From positions 1-64,000 of the forward strand of contig JAUXMZ010000056.1 of assembly GCA_030683105.1 (NCBI GenBank): DNA of 64,000 nucleotides, given 5' to 3'. Shown here in pieces: positions 29,246-38,668 of this stretch. The notes under the pieces are model-generated. The model searched no databases and was not told the DNA's origin. It saw only the letters and a program-made list of their open reading frames with translations. The position numbers and the translations under genes were made by a program. Source of the stretch: Burkholderiales bacterium (lineage in GTDB: Bacteria > Pseudomonadota > Gammaproteobacteria > Burkholderiales > SG8-41). Every line of letters begins with the position of its first letter. Position 1 is the first letter of the stretch.

Positions 29246-29878
29246 ATGGAATTCTTTGGCAGCCTAGCATTCCGGCAGTGGGCCATGCACTTTTTAACCA
29301 TTCTGTTCTTTGTCGGCGGAATCGTCGGGCTCGCGGCTGGCGCAAGTCTGATCTTTAACGGCGAACGAACGCTGCGGTTTTTCAATTCCCTGAATCGCTG
29401 GGTGTCCATGCGCAGCACCTCCAAACCGCTCGAGATTCCCCGTGATACCACCCAGACCGTCCAAAAATACCGGCGCTGGCTCGCGGTGTTCTTTATCGTC
29501 GGCGCCGTCTTTTCGTTATACGTCCTCTCCATGAAGTTTGACGCTCGCGCGGCCATTTCCGCGTTGAATCTTGATACTCTGCGCGCCCCGGTCGCGGACT
29601 GGCTCGTCGCAAGCGCCAGGTGGATCCTGATCGTCGGAAACCTGGCTGCGATTGCAGTCGGCATCATGCTCGGCTTTTTCCCCCTTGCACTAACCACTGT
29701 CGAGACCCGTGGCAGCAAGTGGTATTCGGAACGGCGGGTTGTCAAAGGCTCGGACAAGATGAATCTGACGCTCGACAATTGGGTCGCGGCATTTCCCCGC
29801 ACTACCGGCGTGATATTCATGCTTACCACCCTGATACTGGTGGGCAATTTCGGATTTACGTTGTTCGGTCTTCGCTAG
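29246..29878 (+). CDS. Membrane protein of unknown function
   Basis: 210 aa with about four hydrophobic segments. Confidence 0.65.
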   Translation: MEFFGSLAFRQWAMHFLTILFFVGGIVGLAAGASLIFNGERTLRFFNSLNRWVSMRSTSKPLEIPRDTTQTVQKYRRWLAVFFIVGAVFSLYVLSMKFDARAAISALNLDTLRAPVADWLVASARWILIVGNLAAIAVGIMLGFFPLALTTVETRGSKWYSERRVVKGSDKMNLTLDNWVAAFPRTTGVIFMLTTLILVGNFGFTLFGLR

Positions 29879-29885
29879 CCGGTAT

Positions 29886-30482
29886 TTAGAATTTGGGGAT
29901 GCGCAGCGTTTTGCTGATCATCAAAGTCCCGGACACGACGAAAATCAGGGCCAGCGGGTGCAGTTCCCAGGGCCCCAGCGCCCAGGCGCCCCAGTAAATA
30001 TTCCCGCCCAGCCTGTCCTGCCACGCGGCCCAGGCCAGCACACCGGCCAGCAGCGCGCTGGTGGGGATGGGCGTGCCTTCGAAGTAGGCGACTTTGTCCC
30101 CGCCCTGTGAAAGGCTCTCGGCGGTGACGTTGAACCGGGCCAGCCGGCTGACCCCGCAACACACGAAGTAGATCAGCGCCACCCAATCCCAGCCCCCGCG
30201 CAAGCCGGCAGCAAATCCAATTACCGCGGGAGCGACCCCGAATGAAATGATGTCCGCCAGCGAATCCAACTCGCGCCCGAGCGCCGAATGCGTATGCCGC
30301 CAACGCGCTATGCGGCCATCGAGCACATCAAATATTACGGCGACCCACACCAGGGCTGCTGCGGTCAGGAACTGCGCTTTCGACGGATGACCCATGTAGG
30401 CCATGGCGCAAAAGACTGCCGCCACCCCGCAGGCGGCGTTGGCCAGCGTGAAAAAATCGGCCAGGTGAAACTCGCGTATCAT
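29886..30482 (-). CDS. CDP-alcohol phosphatidyltransferase (CDP-diacylglycerol-serine O-phosphatidyltransferase-like)
   Basis: FDVLDGRIARWRHTHSALGRELDSLADIISFGVAPA (D-G-x2-A-R-x8-G-x3-D-x3-D). Confidence 0.88.
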   Translation of the reverse strand: MIREFHLADFFTLANAACGVAAVFCAMAYMGHPSKAQFLTAAALVWVAVIFDVLDGRIARWRHTHSALGRELDSLADIISFGVAPAVIGFAAGLRGGWDWVALIYFVCCGVSRLARFNVTAESLSQGGDKVAYFEGTPIPTSALLAGVLAWAAWQDRLGGNIYWGAWALGPWELHPLALIFVVSGTLMISKTLRIPKF

Positions 30483-30636
30483 CGTGAAATGCCTGGAAGG
30501 AGAATCAGTGCGACGCATAGCGCTCAGTCCAGTGCCAAGGGGGTAGCCCCGGGGGGTTGTAGCCGAACCCGAAAATGAATGTATGCCATTGTTTTATTTA
30601 ATATTTTAGAGTGCCGTCTGCAAACTGCGATGCGCG

Positions 30637-31029
30637 CTATATGAAGGCCTTGACCACGCCCCACGCCGCGCCCAACGCAAGCACCGCGAATACGAGAAAC
30701 GCCAGCCCGAAAGCCGGCCCGCGCTTGGCTGCGTTCTGCTGGTAGGTTATTGCATACCACACCCGCGCAGCGAGCCACACCGCTCCCAGCACGGCCGACC
30801 ACAGCCCGCTTACATACGCCGCGAACAGCCATAGCACCGGCAGGAACGCCACCGCGCTTTCCAGCGTGTTCATCTGCACGCGGAACGCGCGCTCGAATGC
30901 CGGGTCGCCCGTCGTCGCGGGCGCTCTGACTTTGTATTTGCCGCGCGCCCTGCCCACATTCCCCGCGACGGCGAATAACAACAAGACTACTCCCAGAGTG
31001 ATCAACGCCGGCCATCGAAAGTCATGCAT
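30637..31029 (-). CDS. MAPEG family membrane protein
   Basis: RARGKYKVRAPATTGDPAFERAFRVQMNTLESAVAFLPVLWLFAAYVS. Confidence 0.9.
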   Translation of the reverse strand: MHDFRWPALITLGVVLLLFAVAGNVGRARGKYKVRAPATTGDPAFERAFRVQMNTLESAVAFLPVLWLFAAYVSGLWSAVLGAVWLAARVWYAITYQQNAAKRGPAFGLAFLVFAVLALGAAWGVVKAFI

Positions 31030-31164
31030 TTGCCCTTCTCCACAAAAAAGGCCCAGACCCCTTCGCTACTTTACTCCAGTCAACCGAGAATCTGAGATGA
31101 TATCTTCAATACTGGCCCCCTACCCGCCCCTCTCACCTTCCTTCTTCAGCTCATTACGCTCAGA

Positions 31165-32163
31165 TCACGCCGAAGCAGAAACGGTGAGTATGGGCTTGCC
31201 CACCATTTGTCTCGTCTCCAGTACGGCATGCGCTTCGGCCACGTTATCGAGCGAGTACTGCCTGGCGATGGTGATCTTGAGGGAGCCGTCAAGCAAGGCG
31301 CCAAAGATGGCGTCCGCGCGCCGCTGTATCGTTTGCGCATCAGGCAGATGATCGGCAAGACGCGGCCGGGTCAGGAACAGCGAGCCCGCCTCGCCGAGTT
31401 CTATCGGGTCCAGATCCTGGACCGGGCCCGAAACCGTGCCGTAATTGACAACCAGACCGCGCCGGCGCGTTGCGCGAAAACTGTCCCGCAAGGTTGCCTT
31501 GCCTATGGAATCGAAGACCACATCGACACCGTGCCCGCCGGTGGCTTCGCGGATGGCGTCGGCAAAGCGCCCGTTCTCGTACAACACCACCTGGTCGGCG
31601 CCCCGCGCCCGAGCCACTTCCGCTTTCTCGGGCGTGCTCGTCGTGGCGTAGACCCGCGCGCCGCAGCGCCGGGCCAACTGGATCAGGATCTGACCGATAC
31701 CTCCCGATGCGGCATGAATCAGGCATGTCGTTCCAGGCTCAAGCCGTGCCACGTCATGCGCAAGATAATGCGCCGTGAATCCATGAAACAGCGCTGCCGC
31801 CGCCATTTTCAACGGCAGGGCCGCGGGCACTCTCACCACGCGCCAGGCCGCCACCACCGCATATTCGGCGTAACTGCCCCACACGATGCAATAAGCAACA
31901 CGATCGCCGGGTAACAGTGTTGTGACCCCTTCCCCTGTGGCAACCACCTGTCCCGCGCCTTCCATGCCGAGCGTGCACGGCAGCATTACCGGATATGTGC
32001 GCGAGGTCGCGTATTTCCCCTCCCGCGTGTGTATGTCCATGAAATTAATGCCCGAATGGCTGATGCGTATCAGGACCTCGCCGGGACCGGCGACGGGAAC
32101 GGGAATGCGGCGCCGGATGAGTACCTCAGGGCCGCCGTAACGGTCAATCTGTATGCTCTGCAA
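31165..32163 (-). CDS. Quinone oxidoreductase (zeta-crystallin-like MDR)
   Basis: GVTTLLPGDRVAYCIVWGSYAEYAVV...CLIHAASGGIGQILIQLARRCGARVYATTSTPEKAE. Confidence 0.93.
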   Translation of the reverse strand: MQSIQIDRYGGPEVLIRRRIPVPVAGPGEVLIRISHSGINFMDIHTREGKYATSRTYPVMLPCTLGMEGAGQVVATGEGVTTLLPGDRVAYCIVWGSYAEYAVVAAWRVVRVPAALPLKMAAAALFHGFTAHYLAHDVARLEPGTTCLIHAASGGIGQILIQLARRCGARVYATTSTPEKAEVARARGADQVVLYENGRFADAIREATGGHGVDVVFDSIGKATLRDSFRATRRRGLVVNYGTVSGPVQDLDPIELGEAGSLFLTRPRLADHLPDAQTIQRRADAIFGALLDGSLKITIARQYSLDNVAEAHAVLETRQMVGKPILTVSASA

Positions 32164-32326
32164 CTGAAAGGCTCTTTAGAGTCCCTGACGAAACGCGTGA
32201 TGCGCTGGACAACCGGTTTTGCCCGGTTCGGTGACCATTCTATTCCGATATCAGTGCGTTGAGCGGTGAAGCGTGGAGGGTCCCGGCCATGAGTGCATCG
32301 TAGAATGCAGCAAGACCGTTCCCCAA

Positions 32327-32355
32327 TAAAAAAGGCAGGGTAAAAACCCTGCCCT
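32327..32355 (-). terminator. Rho-independent terminator for the 32375-32749 gene
   Basis: Reverse strand reads AAGGGCAGGGTTTTTACCCTGCCTTTTTT. Confidence 0.85.
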
Positions 32356-32374
32356 TCTCGAATAAAAACGGAGA

Positions 32375-32749
32375 TTACTTTTTGGTATCGTCTTTCTTCA
32401 TTTCGGCTTTCTCTTTCGCCGGTTCTTTCTTCGCTGCTTTTGCTTCTTTGGCATCAGCTGCGGCTTTCGCTTTTGCTGCCTTCGCTTCGGCGGCGGCTTT
32501 CGCTTTCGCTTCTTTCGCATCAGCTGCGGCCTTCGCTTTTTCGGCCTTCGCATCAACGGCTACTTCCTTTTTTTCTGCTTTCGCGTCAACGGCTACTTTC
32601 GCTTTTTCTGCTTTCGCATCAACGGTAACTTTCGCTTTTTCTTCTTTCTTCACTTCGTCTTTTTTCGCGGCGTCAGCGGCAAAAACCGAAGCCGAACCCA
32701 GGCCAAACAGGACTACAACGAGAGCGGGGATTAATTTGTTCATTTTCAT
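32375..32749 (-). CDS. Exported Lys/Ala-rich protein with 11-residue repeats
   Basis: Signal peptide, then six 11-mers: KAKVTVDAKAE KAKVAVDAKAE KKEVAVDAKAE KAKAAADAKEA KAKAAAEAKAA KAKAAADAKEA. Confidence 0.8.
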   Translation of the reverse strand: MKMNKLIPALVVVLFGLGSASVFAADAAKKDEVKKEEKAKVTVDAKAEKAKVAVDAKAEKKEVAVDAKAEKAKAAADAKEAKAKAAAEAKAAKAKAAADAKEAKAAKKEPAKEKAEMKKDDTKK

Positions 32750-32945
32750 TCCTGACTAAGAGAGTTATGGGGATAGATTTGACCGACTATGCGTGGGCTA
32801 TCCTATTTAACGCCTCAGCGGAATAAGCGTTGACGGGCACGCGACAATCACGGTGTCGAGATAATAATGCAACTATTTGTTTATATTACATATTTATAGA
32901 TAAGCGCCGAAGGGCAGATATATTTAGCGGGCAGGGCGGACCCGG

Positions 32946-33305
32946 TCAGCTGGCCGACATCTCCTCGTAAGCGCTGAGCGCTTCGGCAGCGTACATCAGC
33001 GACGGGCCCCCGCCCATGTACACGGCCATGCCCAGCGCTTCTTCGAGTTGTGCGCGCGTCACGCCAAGCTTGATCAGCGCTTCGACATGGAATCCGATGC
33101 AGGCATCGCAGTGCGCGGCCACACCCAGCGCCAGCGCAATCAGTTCCTTGGTTTTCTTGTCGAGCGCCCCGTCGCGCAATGCGGCCTGGGCCATCATGCT
33201 GAAGCCCTTGGTCGTATCCGGTATATCCGCCCGCAGTTTCGCCAGCGAAGCCGACACGCTTTTCGTGATGTCCCGGTAGCTTTTGCTCACAGCCCGTCCT
33301 TTCAA
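32946..33305 (-). CDS. Carboxymuconolactone decarboxylase / AhpD-like protein
   Basis: KELIALALGVAAHCDACIGFHVEALIKLGVTRAQLEEALGMAVYMGGGPSLMYA (CxxC). Confidence 0.92.
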   Translation of the reverse strand: MKGRAVSKSYRDITKSVSASLAKLRADIPDTTKGFSMMAQAALRDGALDKKTKELIALALGVAAHCDACIGFHVEALIKLGVTRAQLEEALGMAVYMGGGPSLMYAAEALSAYEEMSAS

Positions 33306-33385
33306 AAATTTAAATGGCCCGTGAGCCGCCCGGGGCTGCCAATAGCAAGTCCCTCCCCCTGCCGAGGGAGGTAGCGACAGACTGC

Positions 33386-34549
33386 CTATGACTTGCCCTT
33401 GAGCTGGTAACTGCCGTCAGCGGCGAAAGTAATTTCGGCGTCGACGAAATAGGCCTGGACTTCGGCGCGCAGCAGCTTGACCGTGTCGTAGGCTTCGCCG
33501 GACCGGCCGCCGGTCGAACACAGAAAGATGACCGGTTTGTCGGTGGGCAGGGAGGCCAGTTTTTTATCCAGTTCACCGATCGGGATGTTGACCGCGCCTT
33601 TGAGGTGTCCCCGCGCAAACTCCTTGGCATCGCGCACATCGACGAACAGCACCGCATTGGGCGTTTCCTTGACCAGCTTTTCGAACGAGGCATTGGTAAT
33701 GCTGCCCTTCTCCTTGCCGGGAACAATGTCCACAGCCTGTTTCGCTGCGACAGGAGCCGGTCCGGCGTCTGCAGCAGCCGCGGTTTTCATCTCCGGATAC
33801 GCCTTGCCCCATCCGGGATAGCCCTCGGCATAGGTCTTGACGTTGGTGTACCCGAGCGCGCGCGCCTTGTCCGCGGACTTGTCTGAGAGATTGCACTCCA
33901 GGCCGCCGCAGTAAAACACCAGAAAGGTCGACTTGTCAGCCGGCAGCTGGCTGACGTTTTTATCGAACTCGCTGTCCGGGATATTGACCGCGCCCGGTAT
34001 GGCGCCCTGCCCGAAAACACGCTTCGGCCGGGAGTCGATCAGCATGAACTTTTCCTTGTCATCGAACAGTTTTTTCACGAAGACGGTGCTGACCGACAGC
34101 GGCAGCCCGGCCTTGCTCCACGCCGGATTGCCTTCGGCGTACACCTTGATGTTGGTGTAGCCGAGCTTTTCCATCTTGTGCGCGACATTGTGGCTCAGCA
34201 TGCATTCGAGCCCGCCGCAGTATACGATCACCAGCATGTTCTTGTCGGCGGGCAGCCGATTCGTCATCTTGTCGAACTGCGAATCGGGAATGTTGACCGC
34301 GCCCGGCAGATGGCCGTTGTCGTATTGACGTGCCGCCGGCCGCGCATCGATGAGCACCACATCCTTGCGCGGCGGAATGTCGACATACTGCTTGACGAAA
34401 TCGGTGCCGACGAGGTTCTTGTAATAGCCCTCTTTCATCTGTACCTGCGCCTGCGCCGATTCAATAAACCCGGGCGGCGCAACCAGGGTTGCCAGCGGCA
34501 ACGCTAGGACCGAAACTGACATGATTTGGACGATAAGTTTCGTTTTCAT
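33386..34549 (-). CDS. Exported triple-rhodanese-domain protein
   Basis: Three domains with Cys loops: VIVYCGGLECMLS, LVFYCGGLECNLS, IFLCSTGGRSGEA; signal peptide. Confidence 0.9.
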   Translation of the reverse strand: MKTKLIVQIMSVSVLALPLATLVAPPGFIESAQAQVQMKEGYYKNLVGTDFVKQYVDIPPRKDVVLIDARPAARQYDNGHLPGAVNIPDSQFDKMTNRLPADKNMLVIVYCGGLECMLSHNVAHKMEKLGYTNIKVYAEGNPAWSKAGLPLSVSTVFVKKLFDDKEKFMLIDSRPKRVFGQGAIPGAVNIPDSEFDKNVSQLPADKSTFLVFYCGGLECNLSDKSADKARALGYTNVKTYAEGYPGWGKAYPEMKTAAAADAGPAPVAAKQAVDIVPGKEKGSITNASFEKLVKETPNAVLFVDVRDAKEFARGHLKGAVNIPIGELDKKLASLPTDKPVIFLCSTGGRSGEAYDTVKLLRAEVQAYFVDAEITFAADGSYQLKGKS

Positions 34550-34561
34550 GATGGCTCCTTT

Positions 34562-35788
34562 TTATAGCACTGTGAATTTTTCGGTAGACTCGTTGTAGCG
34601 CACCGCCAGATACCAGATGAGCAGGATGCCGAAACAAAGCAGGTAGGTGAGCCCCCATCCGCCGAGCAGATTCGGCAGGTAGGCCTGGACTCCGACCTTG
34701 GTGAATTCGACCAGATCGAGATTCATGTCGGGGGTAAGCAGCTGCCAGTACTGGGCGATGCCGGAGAAGGTGGAACCGGCCCACGCGAAGAAAAACCCGG
34801 CTACCCACAGTTTCAGATGCCCTTCTCCCATGCGCCACAGCGCGCCCGAGGCGCAGCCGCCGGCGAAGATCATGCCGGTGCCGAAGATGAATCCGCCGCC
34901 GAGCGAACCGATCCAGAACGCCGCCGGGATGGCCACATACGGATCGATCACCTTGTTCTGGAACAACAGCGATCCGGCTACTATCCCCAGTGCCAGCGCG
35001 AGAATGATGGCTTTAGACATCTCGCCCTCGGCCGTCATGAACGGCTCGCGAAACGCCCGCGCAAAGCAGATGCGCGAGCGGTGCAGCACGAATCCCATGG
35101 CAAGACCGGCCAGAATAATGATCGCGCGCGCCGCCAGCTTGTCGTCGTCGGCAGCCGCCCACTGTGCCGCCCACAGGCCGACGGCTGCGAGCAGCAGCAC
35201 CCCGAACAGCGGATACCAGCTGCGCAACGGCGCCGAAACAGCGACCTTGGGCGCCTGCATGCCCCACTCGATATGTTCCATCGTCCATAACAGCAATTTA
35301 AGCCCGATCACCGCACCTGCCAGCAGTCCGGCCCCCATCGCCCAGCCGGCGGGTGAAGCGTGCATCAGCGGGGTGAAGAAGCCGCCGGTCGTGCAGCCGC
35401 CGGCAAGTGATGCGCCTATGCCCATCAGGGTGCCGCCCACTGCGCCCCAGACGTATTCGAGCCTGGGCGCCCGGATCAGGCCGAACTGGCGCGACATCAT
35501 GGCGGCAGCGACCGCGCCCAGTATCAGCGTCATGTTCATCAGCGACATGCGGTGCAGCAACGGCGATTCGAGATTGGGCTTGATGTTGAGCAGCGGCCCC
35601 AGGCCGATGGCGTGATTGAGCCAGTCGCCCCATAACTTGAGCCCGCCATAGATACCCCAGAACAGCCCGCTCACCATCAATCCGACGATGATCAGCACCA
35701 TCAGGATCGCGCCGACATAGGGCGACCACTGCTCGACGAACAGCGCTTCGTAATCCTTGCGCAGGCCGTTCACCCAATTCGCACTCAC
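34562..35788 (-). CDS. YeeE/YedE (TsuA-like) sulfur-compound transporter
   Basis: GIGASLAGGCTTGGFFTPL, RSRICFARAFREPFM, GTGMIFAGGCASGALWRMGEG. Confidence 0.93.
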   Translation of the reverse strand: MSANWVNGLRKDYEALFVEQWSPYVGAILMVLIIVGLMVSGLFWGIYGGLKLWGDWLNHAIGLGPLLNIKPNLESPLLHRMSLMNMTLILGAVAAAMMSRQFGLIRAPRLEYVWGAVGGTLMGIGASLAGGCTTGGFFTPLMHASPAGWAMGAGLLAGAVIGLKLLLWTMEHIEWGMQAPKVAVSAPLRSWYPLFGVLLLAAVGLWAAQWAAADDDKLAARAIIILAGLAMGFVLHRSRICFARAFREPFMTAEGEMSKAIILALALGIVAGSLLFQNKVIDPYVAIPAAFWIGSLGGGFIFGTGMIFAGGCASGALWRMGEGHLKLWVAGFFFAWAGSTFSGIAQYWQLLTPDMNLDLVEFTKVGVQAYLPNLLGGWGLTYLLCFGILLIWYLAVRYNESTEKFTVL

Positions 35789-35806
35789 GACAGGCCCTTC
35801 TCTGCC

Positions 35807-36205
35807 TTATTGGCAACGTGACGGGTTGTCCGAATCCTTCGCGCCATACAGCACCCAGGCCTTGATATCGGCCTGCAGTTCGGCATCCGGCACCTCGAGA
35901 AACTTCTCCGCGGCCTTGTTCTTGGTCTTGATGCTGTCACGGTAGGCGCGGCTGGTCGCGTACTTGAGCGAGGGATTGCTTTTCTTCGTCGCATCGTGCT
36001 TGTCGGCGGTGATATAGGCGGTCCACTCGGCCTTGGTCTTTTCGTTGGGCGAGATGGTTTTTTTCGCCATCGACTGGTGACAGTCCGTGCAGACCTGCCG
36101 GTAATACACCCGGCCCCGTTTCCAGTCGCCGTCGTAGGCGCCAGCAGTGCCGACCATCACGATGCCGAGCACGGCACCCATCAGCAATTGTTTAGTCATC
36201 CTCAT
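35807..36205 (-). CDS. Monoheme c-type cytochrome
   Basis: Signal peptide; RGRVYYRQVCTDCHQSMAKKTISPNEKTKAEW. Confidence 0.85.
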   Translation of the reverse strand: MRMTKQLLMGAVLGIVMVGTAGAYDGDWKRGRVYYRQVCTDCHQSMAKKTISPNEKTKAEWTAYITADKHDATKKSNPSLKYATSRAYRDSIKTKNKAAEKFLEVPDAELQADIKAWVLYGAKDSDNPSRCQ

Positions 36206-36223
36206 TTCAGTCTCCTTGAAAAA

Positions 36224-36859
36224 TTAACCTGCTGATTTCCCTGCCGGCGCAGCCCCGTGATCCTCAACATCCTCGTAGCCGATGATCATCGCCTTGATGT
36301 GCGCAGTCGGCGTGTGGCCTGCGGTAGCAAGGTAAATATGGGCAATGAAGAAAATCAGCATCAGGAAGGCAGCGGCGGTGTGCACGAGGGCGATCGGAGC
36401 CAGTGGCAGCCCGCCAAGACCGATGGCGCCGAGATCGCGGTAGAACAGGTAAGCGAACCCGCTGATCCAGATCAGTGGATTGATCAGCAGTTTCACGAAC
36501 AGATAGGCCAGTCTTTGCAGCGGATTGTGCTTGATTAACGGCGTCGTGCGAAACGGATGAGGCGCATCGGTAAAAATCCCGGTGACGTAGTATTTCACCA
36601 TGACATCGACCTTTTCCATGGTCGGGATGTACTGCTTCCATTCGCCGGTGGTGAAATGCCAGAAGATGGCGAATACCCACAGGGCGACCAGCGCCCACGC
36701 CGCATTGGTGTGCAGTTGCGCCGCCTTGGCCCAGCCCAGCAGCGTGTACGTGCCGTGCACCTCGAAGCCGGTCAGCATCATGAATATGATCAGCGCGGCC
36801 TGAGTCCAGTGCCAGAAGCGCTCAAAGCGTTTGAAGATGTATACGCGTTGCGTGGTCAT
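36224..36859 (-). CDS. Cytochrome b561-type membrane subunit
   Basis: RFERFWHWTQAALIIFMMLTGFEVHG...LHTNAAWALVALWVFAIFWHFTTGEW...FFIAHIYLATAGHTPTAHIKAMIIGYE. Confidence 0.88.
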   Translation of the reverse strand: MTTQRVYIFKRFERFWHWTQAALIIFMMLTGFEVHGTYTLLGWAKAAQLHTNAAWALVALWVFAIFWHFTTGEWKQYIPTMEKVDVMVKYYVTGIFTDAPHPFRTTPLIKHNPLQRLAYLFVKLLINPLIWISGFAYLFYRDLGAIGLGGLPLAPIALVHTAAAFLMLIFFIAHIYLATAGHTPTAHIKAMIIGYEDVEDHGAAPAGKSAG

Positions 36860-36871
36860 TTTTTTGCTCCA

Positions 36872-38473
36872 TTAATCCTTTTTCTTGCGGGTGGCGATGC
36901 GCAGTGATCCGTGCACGACGACCCCGAACAGGGTCAGCGCGGCGAGACTCCAGCCTGCGGTGTCAAGCAGGCCCAGGTGGTCGCGTGAACGACCCGGGAT
37001 ATAGACGCCTTCGATCTTCTCCAGCCGCCCGCCGGCCTTATGGCATTCGACGCAGCCGACGGCCTTGTCCTTGGGCGCCACCATGTGGGTAATCGGCCAG
37101 GTCATTTCGGTCTTGACGAAGTCGTACTTGCCCGAGAACGTATCCCCGACGCTGGCCATGCCGGCGGCGATGGCTTTCTCCCAATTGAAGTGCTTCCAGT
37201 AGGAGGCGTCATCGTTGCCGGTGGTGTGCAGAATCACCAGCGACTTGCTGACCGTGTCATAGGGCTGCTGGCCGCGGAACACCTTGACCGGCCAGATCAC
37301 CGACTTGCCGTCGTGCGGGCTGCCTTCGAAGCGGTTGATCCGGGTGGGCTGGTCGCTTTTTTCCACCGGGTCGCCGCGCAGCGTGTACTGGACGCTGCCG
37401 TTGAACCAGATGTATTCGGGCGTCACGTTTTCAGCCAGCACGAAATCGCCTTTCTTGGAGTCGTAGATGACATGCTTCTTGTCGTCTTTTACGGTCATCG
37501 GCTTGCCGTCCGGTCCCATTTTTCCCGCGGTCGACCAGTCCCACGACATCTTGGTGGCGATGCCACCGCGCGCAAAACTGGGCACGTGGCAGGTTTGGCA
37601 GGCCAGCTTACTGGTGTGATCGTTGAGCTTTGCGGTTTTGGTATGGGGCGCCTGGCCATGACAGGACTGGCAGGTGGCCGGATTTTTACGGTCTTCGCTG
37701 CCACGCACCTGGGCGCCCTTGCGGTCCACCGCGGTGGGCGCATAACGGCTGCCGGCCACGTCGTGACCGCCGGTCTTGTGGCAGGTGGCGCAGGTGAAGT
37801 TGAGCCCGAGCGAATCCATGTGCACGTCGAGTTCTTTGTCCGGAGCCTCGAGCGAAGTGTCAAGATCGCCGTGCTTGACCGCATTGCCGCCGCCGCCATT
37901 GAAGTGGCAGGCGCCGCAGGTATCGCGGCTGGTCTTGCCTACCTTCTGCGCTACTTTCTTGAGATCAGTAGCCTTGACGAACGAGCCCGAACCGGGCGGA
38001 TACTCCATATCCTTGTAGGGCACATGACCGGCCATGCCGGCCAGCTTGAGATAGCTGCCGGTGGTGTCATGGCAGGCGAGGCAATCAACATTGGTTTCGA
38101 CGGTGAAATCGAATTTATCATCCTTCCAGCCATACCCAATATGGCAGGCGGTGCAGGCGGCATAATTTGACGGCACCGCAATGCAGAAATTATTGATGAC
38201 GTTCTTTTTACCCAGGCGCTGCTTGTTCTCCGGATTGAGGTATTCCCAGGTCCAGTGCTTGGTTTTCTGAACCTGCTTGGCCGCCTCGGTGTGGCAGCTC
38301 AGACAGGCTTTGGTGACCTCCGGACCGGACTGGAAATTCTGCTGAAGTTCCTTGAACTTGCTGTGGTCAGCAGTTGATTTCGACGCCCCTGCCGCGGGCA
38401 TTGCGGTGAATGCTGTTGCCAGCATGATTGTCACGGCCACTTTTAGCCACGTGGTGCCAGGAGGTAAGTTCAT
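36872..38473 (-). CDS. Octaheme tetrathionate reductase (OTR)-family c-type cytochrome
   Basis: Eight CxxCH motifs: CLSCH, CTACH, CLACH, CGACH, CATCH, CQSCH, CQTCH, CVECH; C-terminal TM anchor. Confidence 0.9.
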   Translation of the reverse strand: MNLPPGTTWLKVAVTIMLATAFTAMPAAGASKSTADHSKFKELQQNFQSGPEVTKACLSCHTEAAKQVQKTKHWTWEYLNPENKQRLGKKNVINNFCIAVPSNYAACTACHIGYGWKDDKFDFTVETNVDCLACHDTTGSYLKLAGMAGHVPYKDMEYPPGSGSFVKATDLKKVAQKVGKTSRDTCGACHFNGGGGNAVKHGDLDTSLEAPDKELDVHMDSLGLNFTCATCHKTGGHDVAGSRYAPTAVDRKGAQVRGSEDRKNPATCQSCHGQAPHTKTAKLNDHTSKLACQTCHVPSFARGGIATKMSWDWSTAGKMGPDGKPMTVKDDKKHVIYDSKKGDFVLAENVTPEYIWFNGSVQYTLRGDPVEKSDQPTRINRFEGSPHDGKSVIWPVKVFRGQQPYDTVSKSLVILHTTGNDDASYWKHFNWEKAIAAGMASVGDTFSGKYDFVKTEMTWPITHMVAPKDKAVGCVECHKAGGRLEKIEGVYIPGRSRDHLGLLDTAGWSLAALTLFGVVVHGSLRIATRKKKD

Positions 38474-38579
38474 CGCAACCTCTGCTGCAATTCGGGGCAC
38501 CCGCTTGATTTGTTTGTTGCGTGGTGTCCGCTTGTTACTCCTCCGATTCGTAGTCTATAGACATCGGCTGCGCTCTTTT

Positions 38580-38593
38580 TTGACTTGCATCAA
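38580..38593. promoter_or_regulatory. FNR-type box TTGACTTGCATCAA upstream of the octaheme operon
   Basis: One mismatch to TTGATNNNNATCAA; about 107-120 bp upstream of the octaheme start codon. Confidence 0.6.
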
Positions 38594-38668
38594 TATATTA
38601 GAATTTACTTATATTTCAATATCTATCAAACTAAAGTCCGTCTTAATTTTTGTCAAGGCGTGTCCCGG

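Noticed and set aside
30524-31015. 163-aa minus-strand ORF overlapping the MAPEG gene
   Set aside because: Out-of-frame overlap; the MAPEG frame has the conserved motif.
32382-32759. Plus-strand ORF rich in Phe/Ala/Ser (FAFSAFASTATSFFSAF)
   Set aside because: Reverse reading of the 11-mer Lys/Ala repeat; the minus strand has a signal peptide and a terminator.
37040-38170. 376-aa plus-strand ORF over the octaheme gene
   Set aside because: The minus strand encodes eight CxxCH motifs; the plus-strand ORF is a shadow.
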